Assembly: GCA_965226435.1 (NCBI GenBank)
Contig: CBDDCY010000007.1
Location: forward strand, 363,353-427,352
Length of the DNA stretch: 64,000 nucleotides
From: UBA6623 sp965226435
Lineage (GTDB): Bacteria; Acidobacteriota; Terriglobia; Bryobacterales; UBA6623
Direction: 5' to 3'
Shown here: positions 1-8,769 of the stretch, piece by piece
Layout: every line of letters begins with the position of its first letter
How positions within the stretch are numbered: the first letter of the stretch is position 1
The notes under the pieces: model-generated
Database searches by the model: none
The model's input: only the letters and a program-made list of their open reading frames with translations
Told to the model about the DNA's origin: nothing
Translations under genes and position numbers: made by a program

Positions 1-781
1 TTTGGGCGGGTCCTTAATCCGCGGTCTGCTCGAAGCCAAGCAGCTCACCCCCGATGACATTCGCGCCACCGTGCATCCCTCGCTGCCGGCCGAGGAAATC
101 GGCGAACAACTCGGCGTCTCCGTCAGCGCGGGCGGCAATGCCGAGGCCGCCCAATGGGCCGACGTGATCCTGCTATCGGTCAAGCCCTATCAGATTCGCG
201 AGGTGTTGGGCGATATGCGCGACTTTTTTCGCCCCGATCAGATCCTCATCTCGCTGGCCGCCGCCGTCCCGCTGGCAACGATCGAGGACGCCGGCTCGCC
301 GTCGATGCGCACCTTTCGCGCCATGCCGAATCTGGCGATGACGGTGAGGGCGTCGGCGACGGCAATCTGCCCCAATGATGCCGCCCAACCCGCCGACCGA
401 GAAGTCGCCGAGGGAATTTTCGGGACCGTCGGACGCGTGTTTTGGGTCAACGAAGAAATGATGCACGCCGTCACGGCGCTTTCCGGCAGCGGCCCCGCCT
501 ACGTCGCGCTGGTCGCCGAAGCCCTGGCCGCCGGAGGAGTCAGCCTCGGCCTACCCGCCGACTTGGCCGTGCAATTAGCCGAGCAAACGCTGATGGGATC
601 GGCCAAGCTTCTACTCGAAACCGGCAAGCACCCCGCCGTGCTCCGCGATGAAGTTTCCACACCCGCCGGCACGACGGTCGCGGGGCTGGGGGAACTTGAG
701 AAAGGGGGCGTGCCCGCCGCCCTGCGCGCCGCAGTCGAGGCCGCCGGCGCGCGCTCGCGCGAACTCAGCAAGGGCCTCTGA
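1..781 (+). CDS. proC: pyrroline-5-carboxylate reductase, 5' end cut by window
   Basis: NAD(P)H-dependent reduction of 1-pyrroline-5-carboxylate to proline, the last step of proline synthesis in the cytoplasm. The visible part (about 259 residues) starts inside the N-terminal Rossmann fold, at the position where family members read G-N-M-G-G, so only about ten residues are missing. Family landmarks follow: the DVILLSVKPYQ strand, the FRAMPNLAM segment, and the C-terminal dimer/substrate region with ALSGSGPAYV and DEVSTPAGTTVAGL. The first in-frame codon (TTG at base 2) is an internal codon, not a start. The gene stops at 779-781 and is followed at once by a palindromic repeat. Identification is firm. 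Confidence 0.95.
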   Translation, partial: LGGSLIRGLLEAKQLTPDDIRATVHPSLPAEEIGEQLGVSVSAGGNAEAAQWADVILLSVKPYQIREVLGDMRDFFRPDQILISLAAAVPLATIEDAGSPSMRTFRAMPNLAMTVRASATAICPNDAAQPADREVAEGIFGTVGRVFWVNEEMMHAVTALSGSGPAYVALVAEALAAGGVSLGLPADLAVQLAEQTLMGSAKLLLETGKHPAVLRDEVSTPAGTTVAGLGELEKGGVPAALRAAVEAAGARSRELSKGL

Positions 782-783
782 CG

Positions 784-812
784 CCCAGTGGGGCAGGTCT
801 CCAGGCCTGCCC
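784..812. repeat. palindromic intergenic repeat, copy 1
   Basis: Contains the palindrome GGCAGGTCTCCAGGCCTGCC preceded by CCCAGTGG. It is one of seven related copies in this window (784, 1111, 12665, 13868, 13931, 24549, 46119), all between genes. This copy is in reverse orientation, three bases after the proC stop, so it could act as a terminator or mRNA-stabilising hairpin. Confidence 0.8.
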
Positions 813-921
813 GGCGAGCTGCCCTCCGCGGTTGGAGAAATGTACAGGCCCGACCAGAGCAGAGTACGGAAGGCAGTGACCGTTGGGGTAGATTAACCGT
901 GAACCGTGAGCACGGTTGAGA

Positions 922-1141
922 CGAGGACCAGCCGCGGGGCGGCTGGTCTTTGGCCCCACCCGCGGCCCCCGAGCGACCGCCGGGGCCGGTCGTTCGCCCA
1001 TGGGAAGAGGAGCCTTGACTTGAGGTGTTGTCCCTGGGCTTCAGCCCAAGGCCGGCATTAGGACAAGAGGCTTGCTTAGGTTGGGGGCAGCTTCATGGGC
1101 AGCCCGCGGTATGAGCAGGCCTGGAGACCTGCCCCACTGGG
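922..1141 (+). repeat. multi-hairpin composite repeat, copy 1
   Basis: Non-coding stretch with four hairpins in a row: GACCAGCC/GGCTGGTC near 926-948, a GAGCGACC/GGTCGTTC stem near 971-997, CCTGGGCT/AGCCCAAG near 1032-1050, and the GCAGGCCTGGAGACCTGCC palindrome near 1114-1133. The same four modules recur in the same order at 12463-12697. It is preceded near 896-910 by a GTGAACC-type heptamer. No ORF here looks like a gene. Confidence 0.75.
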
Positions 1142-1170
1142 AATGGTGTCCCTGGTCTCTTGATGAACAA

Positions 1171-1482
1171 TCAATCGAGGTCGATGTCGCGGGTATAGCG
1201 CTCGGGGGGGCCGCTGTCCTTGGCTTTTTTCAGCAGACCTTCGAAGCGCTTATCGAGCGTCTTGTTGTGTTGGCGCTGCGCGTCGAGGCGTTTTTGAAAA
1301 CGCTCCTCGCGCCCGCTTTCGGCGGCTTTCACGCGGCGAACTGCCTCTTGCAAATCTTGAGGAATGGACTCCGGTTTCGGGGCCTCGTGATGGACGACGG
1401 TTTGCGTCTCGGCGCTGATCTCGAGACGCCCGCAGCAGCAGGGACACTGAACTTCGAATAACTCGTCCGCCATCGCCTTCAT
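1171..1482 (-). CDS. conserved small protein with CPCC knuckle and coiled coil
   Basis: A protein of about 103 residues with no assigned function. Near the N-terminus it has a cysteine cluster (CPCCCGRL), resembling half of a zinc ribbon. The rest is strongly charged and probably helical or coiled-coil (EAVRRVKAAES...RFEGLLKKAKD), ending in an acidic DIDLD tail. From memory, similar short proteins with the same CPCC start and acidic tail occur in other acidobacterial genomes, so it is probably a real gene. The more natural start is the second ATG (codon MAD, base 1473). It lies 33 bases downstream of the flavoprotein gene on the same strand and may be co-transcribed with it. Confidence 0.65.
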   Translation of the reverse strand: MKAMADELFEVQCPCCCGRLEISAETQTVVHHEAPKPESIPQDLQEAVRRVKAAESGREERFQKRLDAQRQHNKTLDKRFEGLLKKAKDSGPPERYTRDIDLD

Positions 1483-1515
1483 CGTATCGCAAAGGCGGCA
1501 AACCGGGCGAGCAAG

Positions 1516-2715
1516 TTAGAGCGCAATGAAAAAGAAGTCCGGCTCCAAGCCCCAATAGACCTGCGCAACTGTGCCGAAGCGGCTTTCAGTCACATAGGCG
1601 TGATGCCGCAAGACCTCGATATCCCGTGCGGCCCGCTCGAGCGGATTGCCTTTTCTGATGGAACTCGTCCCGGCTACGGATGCGGCGAGGTTGACGCTCT
1701 CCGCGATCATGTGCATCGCTTGAGTTGCCGCCAGAAAGAGGTCGGCCTTGTCGTCCGTTGAAGCAGTCCCACCGGACTGAACTTTCGACCAGACGGTTTC
1801 CATGGAAGTCTCTAACAGGGCGTAGGCGGCTCGATAGAGTCCGAGTGCCCTGCCGTAATTGATCTGCGCGATCGAACGCTCCCGAAGCTTTGAGGAGGCC
1901 GAAAAAGGTGTCTTGTTCCGTGCCAGGTCGGATACCCAGTCGAGAGCCGCTCTCAGTGCGCCCAGCGCCGTTACAGGCGCGGTGTGCACCAACATGCTTA
2001 GCGGCAAGCGGTAGAGATCACCGCTGCAATACCTGTTTACGCACGGCTCCGACAACGACGCCATGGGAAACGCCATGCATTGCGGGACAAAGACGTCCTT
2101 CATGATGACGTCGTCGCTCCCCGTGCCGCGCATGCCGAGGACGTCCCAATTGTCGATGATCCGTGCCTCTTTCATCGGACAGAAGAGCGCGAAAACCTCC
2201 GGCTCGGCATCAGCGGCGCGTGTTTCCTCTTCGATCTGCCCTAGCGTCATGCACCATTCAGCGTGGCGACAACCGCTATTGAAACCCGCCTTTCCCGAAA
2301 ACAGATAGCCCCCCTCAACGGGAACCGCCTTGCCCACCGCATTGAATGTGCCGCAACCCAGATTATTCGGATCCGCGCCGTACATCGTTTCGTAACCCTC
2401 TTCGGGCAAATAAGAGGCGATGTAAGCGATGCCATTGGCTACCATCATTTCCCAGCCGACGGCGGCATCAATCCTGGACGCCCGTTCCGCAATGCGGAAA
2501 TAGGTCAGAGGATCAACCTCGAGGCCGCCCAGCGACCGCGGCAAATAGAGCCGCAAAAGGTCGGTCTCTTTCAGGGCCTCAATGACGGGATCGCTCAGCC
2601 GCAGGTTTTCTTCCGCCGCGTCGCGATGCTTTTCGATGATCGGCTTGATCTCTTCCAACCTGCTCAGCAGAGTCTCGGTGGTTACGGGGGCTTCGATCGC
2701 TGCCGGCAATGCCAT
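1516..2715 (-). CDS. acyl-CoA dehydrogenase-fold flavin-dependent monooxygenase
   Basis: 399 residues, full length for the acyl-CoA dehydrogenase fold. An N-terminal helical domain carries the segment LPRSLGGLEVDP. The middle beta domain contains NWDVLGMRGTGSDDV, a signature shared by flavin-dependent hydroxylases such as HsaA, DszC and HpaB-like enzymes. The C-terminal helical domain ends with ARDIEVLRHHAYVTESRFG. The catalytic glutamate context of true acyl-CoA dehydrogenases is not obvious, so a two-component aromatic or heteroaromatic monooxygenase using reduced flavin from a separate reductase is more likely than beta-oxidation. No reductase gene is adjacent, and the substrate cannot be deduced. 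Confidence 0.75.
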   Translation of the reverse strand: MALPAAIEAPVTTETLLSRLEEIKPIIEKHRDAAEENLRLSDPVIEALKETDLLRLYLPRSLGGLEVDPLTYFRIAERASRIDAAVGWEMMVANGIAYIASYLPEEGYETMYGADPNNLGCGTFNAVGKAVPVEGGYLFSGKAGFNSGCRHAEWCMTLGQIEEETRAADAEPEVFALFCPMKEARIIDNWDVLGMRGTGSDDVIMKDVFVPQCMAFPMASLSEPCVNRYCSGDLYRLPLSMLVHTAPVTALGALRAALDWVSDLARNKTPFSASSKLRERSIAQINYGRALGLYRAAYALLETSMETVWSKVQSGGTASTDDKADLFLAATQAMHMIAESVNLAASVAGTSSIRKGNPLERAARDIEVLRHHAYVTESRFGTVAQVYWGLEPDFFFIAL

Positions 2716-2857
2716 GATTTCTATCTCCCTTGAACGGATGGGGGCCGTAGCAGAAGTCTAGAACAGCTATTGGGCGATGGGAAGTGACATGGGGTGACAT
2801 TTGGCGCGGCTTCGCGAACGTGGCGGTTCTTGCACGCCGGCGTATACTAGGAACACC

Positions 2858-4255
2858 ATGGCGGAACGCACCGCTACCGGCACCGTTAGCAGCGCTGAAA
2901 TTAGGGAACAACTCGAGAAGATTCTCGCGGGGCAAACTTTCGCTCGCGCCGTGCGATTGAGCCGACTCTTGCGGTATTTGGTGGGGCATTCCATCGGGAA
3001 CGACGCGGAATTCATCAAGGAATATACGCTCGGCGTTGAAGTTTTCGACCGTGGTGAGTCATTCGACCCGCGCAGCGACACCATCGTGAGGGTACAAGCC
3101 CGCAGGCTGCGGGCTCGCTTGGCTCGTTACTACGAAACAGAAGGACGCGGCGACCGCTGCGTGATCGAAGTCCCCAAGGGCGGGTATCAGCCTGAGTTCC
3201 ATCTTCGCGAGCCGCTGCCCGAGCCGCCCCTGCCGTCGAAACGGCGCGGCGACCCCGAAGTGTATCGGTTGGTCCTCGAGGGACGGGTCCTGGTAAACCA
3301 AGCGACGCCCAACAAGCTGTTGCAGGCCGTCCGGCTGTTTCAAAAGGCGATTGCTCTCGACCCGCGTCACGCCCCGGCGCACTCCGAGCTGGCGCACGCC
3401 CACGCGCAGCTTTCGAGCCTGCACTGCGCCCCGCGCGAAGCCATGCCCAAGGCCCGCGAATCGGCCCTGCGCGCGCTGGAACTCGATGACTCGCTCGACC
3501 AAGCCTACGCCGTGCTCGGAATGGTTCGGCTTTACTATGTCTGGGATCGTCACGGAGCTCGCCAAGCCGTCCGCCTGGCGATCGAGCGAAACCCGCGCAG
3601 CAACCACGCTTACCGCCTGCTGGCCGCTACATTCAACTCTGAGTGCCGGACTTCCCAGGCGAGAGAAGCTATCCGTCACGCCCAAGATCTTGCTCCGCTT
3701 GATGCCCCCACGACCTTCGAAGCCCAAGTCACCGAGATAACCGCTCGCGACTACGACGCCGCCATTGCGCAGGGGGAGCAAACGCTACGGATTGCACCGG
3801 ATTTCACCCCGGCCCGATGCCTAATGGGCATGGCCTACATCCTCAACGGCAGCGCGAGCCGGGGCATCGAGGAACTCCGCGCGGCGGCGGACCAGGACTG
3901 GAGCCCCTGGCCCGTGCTGTTTCTGCAGAACGGCTACGCGCTCGTCGGCCGGACCGACGATGCGCTGAAGCTGATGCCCGAGCTCGAGCAGGGCGTCGGC
4001 CACGACTACGTTTGCGCCTACGAGATCGCCCAGGGCTATTCGGTGCTCGAAGATCTCGACCAGGCCTTTGCATGGTTTTCGAAAGCCGTCGAGCAGCGCT
4101 CCGACTGCATGGTCTGGGTGGAGGCCGAGCCCTGGCTCGATTGCATTCGAGACGACCCACGCTACCCCAAGCTGATGGATTCGAGCGGGCTGACCTCGCC
4201 GCCGGAAGCCGGCACTCCACGGCAACCCACCCCCGACGGCGTTCACGCCGCGTGA
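2858..4255 (+). CDS. winged-helix-like N-terminus plus TPR repeats, regulatory protein
   Basis: 465 residues from the chosen ATG at 2858; an in-frame GTG-type extension to 2801 adds sequence that does not look conserved. The N-terminal ~100 residues (ILAGQTFARAVRLSRLLRYL, EYTLGVEVFDRGESFDP, IVRVQARRLRARLARYY, VIEVPKGGY) match the DNA-binding-like domain found before TPR arrays in many acidobacterial proteins often labelled adenylate-cyclase-like or CadC-like. About six TPR units follow (e.g. AIALDPRHAPAHSELAHAHA, ALELDDSLDQAYAVLGMVR). No membrane segment is visible, so it is probably cytoplasmic. A TATACT box at 2843-2848 lies only 10 bases before the ATG, so the transcript may have little or no leader. 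Targets unknown. Confidence 0.75.
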   Translation: MAERTATGTVSSAEIREQLEKILAGQTFARAVRLSRLLRYLVGHSIGNDAEFIKEYTLGVEVFDRGESFDPRSDTIVRVQARRLRARLARYYETEGRGDRCVIEVPKGGYQPEFHLREPLPEPPLPSKRRGDPEVYRLVLEGRVLVNQATPNKLLQAVRLFQKAIALDPRHAPAHSELAHAHAQLSSLHCAPREAMPKARESALRALELDDSLDQAYAVLGMVRLYYVWDRHGARQAVRLAIERNPRSNHAYRLLAATFNSECRTSQAREAIRHAQDLAPLDAPTTFEAQVTEITARDYDAAIAQGEQTLRIAPDFTPARCLMGMAYILNGSASRGIEELRAAADQDWSPWPVLFLQNGYALVGRTDDALKLMPELEQGVGHDYVCAYEIAQGYSVLEDLDQAFAWFSKAVEQRSDCMVWVEAEPWLDCIRDDPRYPKLMDSSGLTSPPEAGTPRQPTPDGVHAA

Positions 4256-4394
4256 CCGCCCTACGAACAGGACACACACGAGGGCTTTGTCAGGCGATCG
4301 CCCGCATTTCCGGGCCGGACGATGGGCTGTCGCTTTACACTAGAGGAACGGTTGAGCGGGGCTTCAGGCCCAACCCGCGTCGCTGATTTATTCC

Positions 4395-6839
4395 ATGCCC
4401 GAAAAGAAATACGATCCGCAACAAATCGAACCCAAGTGGCAACAGATTTGGGAAGCCTCCGACATCTACCGCGGCGACAAGGACCTCTCGCGGCCGAAAT
4501 ACTACGTCCTCGAGATGCTTCCGTACCCGAGCGGGTCGCTGCACATCGGGCACATTCGCAACTACTCGATCGGCGATGCGCTGGCTCGCTATAAATGGAT
4601 GCGCGGTTTTCGCGTGCTGCATCCGATGGGCTGGGATTCCTTCGGGCTTCCGACCGAAAACGCCGCCATCAAGAACAACCGCGAGCCCGGTGAATGGACG
4701 CGCTCGAACATCGCGCACATGAAGCAGCAGCACGCGCGCTTCGGTTTCAGTTACGACTGGGAGACGGAGATCTCGAGTTGCGAGCCGGAATACTACCGCT
4801 GGAACCAGTGGTTTTTTCTCAAGATGTACGAGCGCGGGTTGGCGTACCGCAAACAGGCGCAGGTGAACTGGTGTCCCGAGTGCGCAACGGTGTTGGCGAA
4901 CGAGCAGGTCGTCGACGGCTGCTGCTGGCGCCACGAAGATACGCCGGTCGAGCAGCGTTCGATCGAGCAATGGTTTTGGAAAACGACGGCTTACGCGCAG
5001 CAGTTGCTCGACGACCTGGCGGAACTCGAAGGCGGCTGGCCCGAGCGCGTGATGACCATGCAGCGCCACTGGATCGGGCGCTCCGAAGGCACGCACATTG
5101 ATTTTCGCTTGGAAGACGACGGGACGAAGATCCGCGTTTTCACGACGCGGGTCGACACGATTTACGGCGCGACTTGCGCGATCCTCGCGCCCGAACATCC
5201 GCTGATCGATCAGTTCGGTTTGCGTGAGAAGGCCGACGAGATGATTCGCAAGCGGGCGGCGCTAAACCCCGACGACCTCGAAAAGGAAGGCTTCTTCACC
5301 GAGCACTACGCGGTCAATCCTTATAGCGAGGAGAAGGTCCCGCTTTGGGTCGGCAATTTCGTGTTGATGGAATACGGCGCGGGGGCCATTATGGCCGTAC
5401 CGGCGCACGACCAACGCGACTTTGAGTTCTGCAAGAAATACGGCATCGCGATTCGTCCCGTGATTCGTCCCGCCGACGGCGAGTTGGCCGATGCCGAGAC
5501 GATGGAAGAGGCTTTCGTGGAGTACGGCGTGGTCGAGGATTCCGGCCCCTTCAACGGGATCACGACCGAGCAAGCCAAGGTCACGATGACGGCCTGGGGC
5601 GCCGAGCGCGGTTTCGCCGAGGGGGCTGTGACCTATCGCCTCAAAGACTGGGGCATTTCGCGGCAGCGTTACTGGGGCACGCCGATTCCGATGATCCACT
5701 GCCCCTCGTGCGGCGTCGTTCCCGTTCCCGAGCAGGATTTGCCGGTGTTGTTGCCGTTGAACGTGAAGCTGACCGGCGCGGGGAGTTCGCCGTTGCTGGG
5801 AGTTGCCGAATTCGTCAACGTGGCTTGCCCGAAGTGCGGCGGCGCGGCGCGCCGGGAGTGCGACACGATGGATACCTTCGTCGACTCCTCCTGGTATTTC
5901 TATCGTTACTGCGACCCGCGCAACGACCAAGCGCCCTACGACCCGAAGAAAGTCGCGGCTTGGTTTCCGATCGACCAATACATCGGTGGCGTCGAGCACG
6001 CCGTGCTGCATTTGATCTATGCGCGGTTCTTCACCAAGGTGATGCGCGACTTGGGGCTGATTACTTGGAACGAGCCGACCAAGCGCCTTTTCACCCAAGG
6101 GATGGTGATTCGCGACGGGGCCAAGATGTCGAAGAATAAGGGCAACGTGGTTTCGCCCGACGTCGCGGTCGACAAGTACGGGGCGGACACGGTGAGGATG
6201 TTCGCGCTGTTCGCCGCGCCCCCGGAAAAGGACGTCGACTGGCAAGATGCGGGTGTTGAGGGCATGTCGCGGTTCTTGAGCCGCGTCTATCGTTTTGTCA
6301 CGCGGCACGCGGACAACCTCGGCGTCGAAGGGAAGGAGTCCTCGAATGATGCCGACAAGGCGGTGCTTCGGAAACTGCATCAGACGATTCGCAAAGTGAC
6401 GAGTGACTTCGAGACGCGCTGGCATTTCAACACGTCGTTGGCCGCTGTCATGGAGCTGACGAACGAACTCTACGCCCGTGAAGAAGACTTGTCGCCCACC
6501 GTATTGGCGGAGGTGTTGCCGAAGCTGGTCTTGTTGCTGGCGCCGTTTGCGCCCTACATGGCCGAGGAGTTGTGGGCGGAGTTGGGCCGCGAGGCCCCGG
6601 TGATGCACGCCGCGTGGCCGGAGTTTGATCCCGAGCTTGCCGCCGAAGAGGTGGTCGAAATCATCGTGCAGGTGAACGGCAAGTTGCGCTCGCGCGTGGC
6701 GGTGGCCGAGGGTACCGGCAAGGATGAGATCGAGGCCTCGGCCAAGACCGACCCGAAAGTGGCGTCCCATTTCGAAGGCAAGACGATTCGCAAGGTTATC
6801 GTGGTGCCGGGGAAATTGGTTAACTTCGTGGTGAGCTGA
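4395..6839 (+). CDS. leuS: leucyl-tRNA synthetase
   Basis: Class I aminoacyl-tRNA synthetase charging tRNA-Leu in the cytoplasm; 814 residues, slightly short for a bacterial LeuRS (about 820-870). The HIGH motif is at residues 50-53 (PYPSGSLHIGH) and the KMSKS loop at 577-581 reads KMSKN. Between them lies the CP1 editing domain (VFTTRVDTIYGATCA, then YGAGAIMAVPAHDQRDFEF), with zinc-type cysteines around CPSCG and CPKCG. The C-terminal anticodon-binding helical bundle and LeuRS tail (IVQVNGKLRSRV) are present. It appears to be the first gene of a short unit with the downstream lipoprotein gene (8 bases away). Confidence 0.97.
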   Translation: MPEKKYDPQQIEPKWQQIWEASDIYRGDKDLSRPKYYVLEMLPYPSGSLHIGHIRNYSIGDALARYKWMRGFRVLHPMGWDSFGLPTENAAIKNNREPGEWTRSNIAHMKQQHARFGFSYDWETEISSCEPEYYRWNQWFFLKMYERGLAYRKQAQVNWCPECATVLANEQVVDGCCWRHEDTPVEQRSIEQWFWKTTAYAQQLLDDLAELEGGWPERVMTMQRHWIGRSEGTHIDFRLEDDGTKIRVFTTRVDTIYGATCAILAPEHPLIDQFGLREKADEMIRKRAALNPDDLEKEGFFTEHYAVNPYSEEKVPLWVGNFVLMEYGAGAIMAVPAHDQRDFEFCKKYGIAIRPVIRPADGELADAETMEEAFVEYGVVEDSGPFNGITTEQAKVTMTAWGAERGFAEGAVTYRLKDWGISRQRYWGTPIPMIHCPSCGVVPVPEQDLPVLLPLNVKLTGAGSSPLLGVAEFVNVACPKCGGAARRECDTMDTFVDSSWYFYRYCDPRNDQAPYDPKKVAAWFPIDQYIGGVEHAVLHLIYARFFTKVMRDLGLITWNEPTKRLFTQGMVIRDGAKMSKNKGNVVSPDVAVDKYGADTVRMFALFAAPPEKDVDWQDAGVEGMSRFLSRVYRFVTRHADNLGVEGKESSNDADKAVLRKLHQTIRKVTSDFETRWHFNTSLAAVMELTNELYAREEDLSPTVLAEVLPKLVLLLAPFAPYMAEELWAELGREAPVMHAAWPEFDPELAAEEVVEIIVQVNGKLRSRVAVAEGTGKDEIEASAKTDPKVASHFEGKTIRKVIVVPGKLVNFVVS

Positions 6840-6850
6840 CAGGAGAGATG

Positions 6851-7327
6851 ATGCCGATTCCGCATAGCGCAAGAAACCTCGTTGCAACCTCTTTACTGGT
6901 CCTGCTTTCCGCGTGCGCTTCTTCGCCCGACGAAGAGGCCGCCCGCCGCACGGAACTCGAAAACAAGTTCCAAGAGTCGATGACGGGCGTCGCCCTGGAA
7001 GGCCACTTCACATTGAAAGGGAGAGAGGGCGTTCACCCGGAATATTACGAGATCGAAGAGATCACGAACATGCCGGGGGACGACTATTGGCTGATTCACG
7101 CTCGAATCAAATACGGCGATCACGATGTGACCGTGCCTGTGCCGGTGAGAATCCTATGGGCCGACGACACCCCGGTCATCACTTTGACCGAGGCGACGAT
7201 CCCGGGGCTGGGCACCTTCACGGCGCGGGTGCTGTTCCATGACGGCCAATATGTGGGGACATGGAGCAGCGGCGACCACGGCGGGCAGCAGTTTGGGCGT
7301 ATTGTGTCGCGCGGCGGTGGGGAATGA
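6851..7327 (+). CDS. small lipoprotein of unknown function
   Basis: About 158 residues. A hydrophobic N-terminus ends in a lipobox (LLSACAS), so the mature protein should be lipidated on the cysteine and anchored in an envelope membrane. The mature part is polar and probably beta-rich, with features EYYEIEEITNMPGDDYW and a C-terminal GTWSSGDHGGQQFGRI motif that I associate with a conserved family in Acidobacteria and Planctomycetes. Two ATGs compete (6848 and 6851). The AGGAG at 6841-6845 is better spaced for the second. It follows leuS by about ten bases and may be read from the same mRNA. Confidence 0.7.
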   Translation: MPIPHSARNLVATSLLVLLSACASSPDEEAARRTELENKFQESMTGVALEGHFTLKGREGVHPEYYEIEEITNMPGDDYWLIHARIKYGDHDVTVPVPVRILWADDTPVITLTEATIPGLGTFTARVLFHDGQYVGTWSSGDHGGQQFGRIVSRGGGE

Positions 7328-7502
7328 CCCGGAAATCGTTCGCCGCCACACTCTCAAGAGCGTAGTGAGGGCGGCTGCTCGCTGATCGAGAAGCCGACTC
7401 CGCCGCGAGGTCAAGCGCGCCAGCACTCAAGACCGGATCCGGCCCCAATGGGGCATGTTGGCGGCAGGGCGGATCGATCCTTTGGTCGACGGTGCTCTCT
7501 TC
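7328..7502. other. convergent intergenic region, nothing recognised
   Basis: 175 bases between the lipoprotein gene and the end of nagA. I see no RNA gene, repeat family member or terminator with a T-run here. Confidence 0.5.
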
Positions 7503-8654
7503 TCACGGTGCCTCGGGGCTCGGCGACGAATGCTCGGCCGAGGTTTCGATTACTTCGAAGGATTGCGTTTGCGGATTGTGATGAAAGAAGATCAGCTCGG
7601 CGGGGTCGCCGGGGGTTAGGAAACCTTGGCGGGCTTCTAGATTCATGGCGCGGGCGGGGTTGACGGTGGCGGTCTTGAGAGCCTCGGGCAACGAGAGGCC
7701 GGTGAAGCGCATGAGGTTTTCGAGCGCGCGGTCCATGCGAAGGGCGGAACCGGCCAGGCGTCCCGACTCGGGTAGGCGGACGCTGCCGTCTTCACTCAGT
7801 TTCAATTCAACATGGCCCAGCCGGTAAATGCCGGGCGCGCAGCCGGCGGGGGCGACGGCATCGGTGACGAGGATTGATTTCTCGGGTGTCTTGGCGCGCA
7901 CGGCAACTTTCACGAAAGAGGGCGGCAGGTGGATGCCATCCACGATGAAGCCGGCGTAGAGTTCATCGCACGCCATCTGCTCGATGATGTAGTTGGGGTG
8001 GCGGCGGATCATGGCGTGCGCGCCGTTACCGAGATGAGTGCTCATCGTCGCGCCGGCGGCAACGGCGTCGCGGATTTCCTTGGGTTCGGCGCCGGTGTGA
8101 CCGAGCGAGACGACCACACCCTTTTCCGCCAGGTATTCAGTCAGATTGAGTGCGCCTTCGACCTCGGGCGCAAGGGTCAAGAGGCGGATTTGCCCCTCGG
8201 CGGCCTGCTGGAATTCCTCGAATTCCTCGATCGAGGCGGCTCGCGCGTGCTCGGCCGGATGCGCGCCGCGGGGCCCGTCGTGGGGTGAGATAAAGGGGCC
8301 TTCGACGTGAAAGCCGGCGATCGAGGCGCGGTTGGGGAGCTCGCGCTTGGCCCGCGCGAGATTAGCGAGTGCGCCGCGGATATTGGCGTTCGAACCGGTG
8401 ATGACGGTGGGGTAGAGACGGGTGACGCCGGTCGCGCGTTGGACGTCGATCGATCGGCCGATTTCGTCGATCGGCGTCTCGGGCGAGTTGTAATCGACGC
8501 CGGCGAAGCCGTTGACCTGCAAATCGATAAGGCCGGGCGCGACCCAAAGACCGGCCGGATCGTCATCGGAGGGGGTGACGGTTTCGATGCGGCCGGCGGC
8601 GATATGAAGAGCGATGGGGCGGCCCGTGACAGGCGACAGTGCGTGGTAGTCCAT
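7503..8654 (-). CDS. nagA: N-acetylglucosamine-6-phosphate deacetylase
   Basis: 383 residues; the ATG at 8654 gives the normal NagA length, and upstream in-frame sequence overlaps the divergent gene. The enzyme deacetylates GlcNAc-6-phosphate to GlcN-6-phosphate in amino-sugar catabolism and peptidoglycan recycling. It is an amidohydrolase-fold metalloenzyme with these landmarks: APGLIDLQVNGFAGVD, the metal-site segments HVEGPFISP and SLGHTGAEP, STHLGNGAHAM (family members often read HLFNAM here), DGIHLPPSF, the catalytic-acid segment LVTDAVAPAG, and the C-terminal NPARAMNL. It diverges from the DUF368 gene with a gap of about 115 bases. A sugar kinase of the GlcNAc type lies 3 kb away and could supply its substrate. 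Confidence 0.93.
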   Translation of the reverse strand: MDYHALSPVTGRPIALHIAAGRIETVTPSDDDPAGLWVAPGLIDLQVNGFAGVDYNSPETPIDEIGRSIDVQRATGVTRLYPTVITGSNANIRGALANLARAKRELPNRASIAGFHVEGPFISPHDGPRGAHPAEHARAASIEEFEEFQQAAEGQIRLLTLAPEVEGALNLTEYLAEKGVVVSLGHTGAEPKEIRDAVAAGATMSTHLGNGAHAMIRRHPNYIIEQMACDELYAGFIVDGIHLPPSFVKVAVRAKTPEKSILVTDAVAPAGCAPGIYRLGHVELKLSEDGSVRLPESGRLAGSALRMDRALENLMRFTGLSLPEALKTATVNPARAMNLEARQGFLTPGDPAELIFFHHNPQTQSFEVIETSAEHSSPSPEAP

Positions 8655-8769
8655 GGTAGATTGAGGGGCTTGCCGCAGGGCTAGTTTCCCATACTTCCGA
8701 GGTCTCGACAAGCGGCTTCGCGACGACTGATCGCGACCGAGCCGGACGCGACTCCACACCAAACCGGCG

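Noticed and set aside
2801..2857. Upstream extension of the wHTH-TPR gene
   Set aside because: The added residues are not like the domain start, and a TATACT box falls inside this stretch; ATG 2858 is better.
5262..6887. 541-codon minus-strand ORF across leuS
   Set aside because: Long antisense ORFs arise in high-GC genes; the product is rich in Arg, His and Val with no domain.
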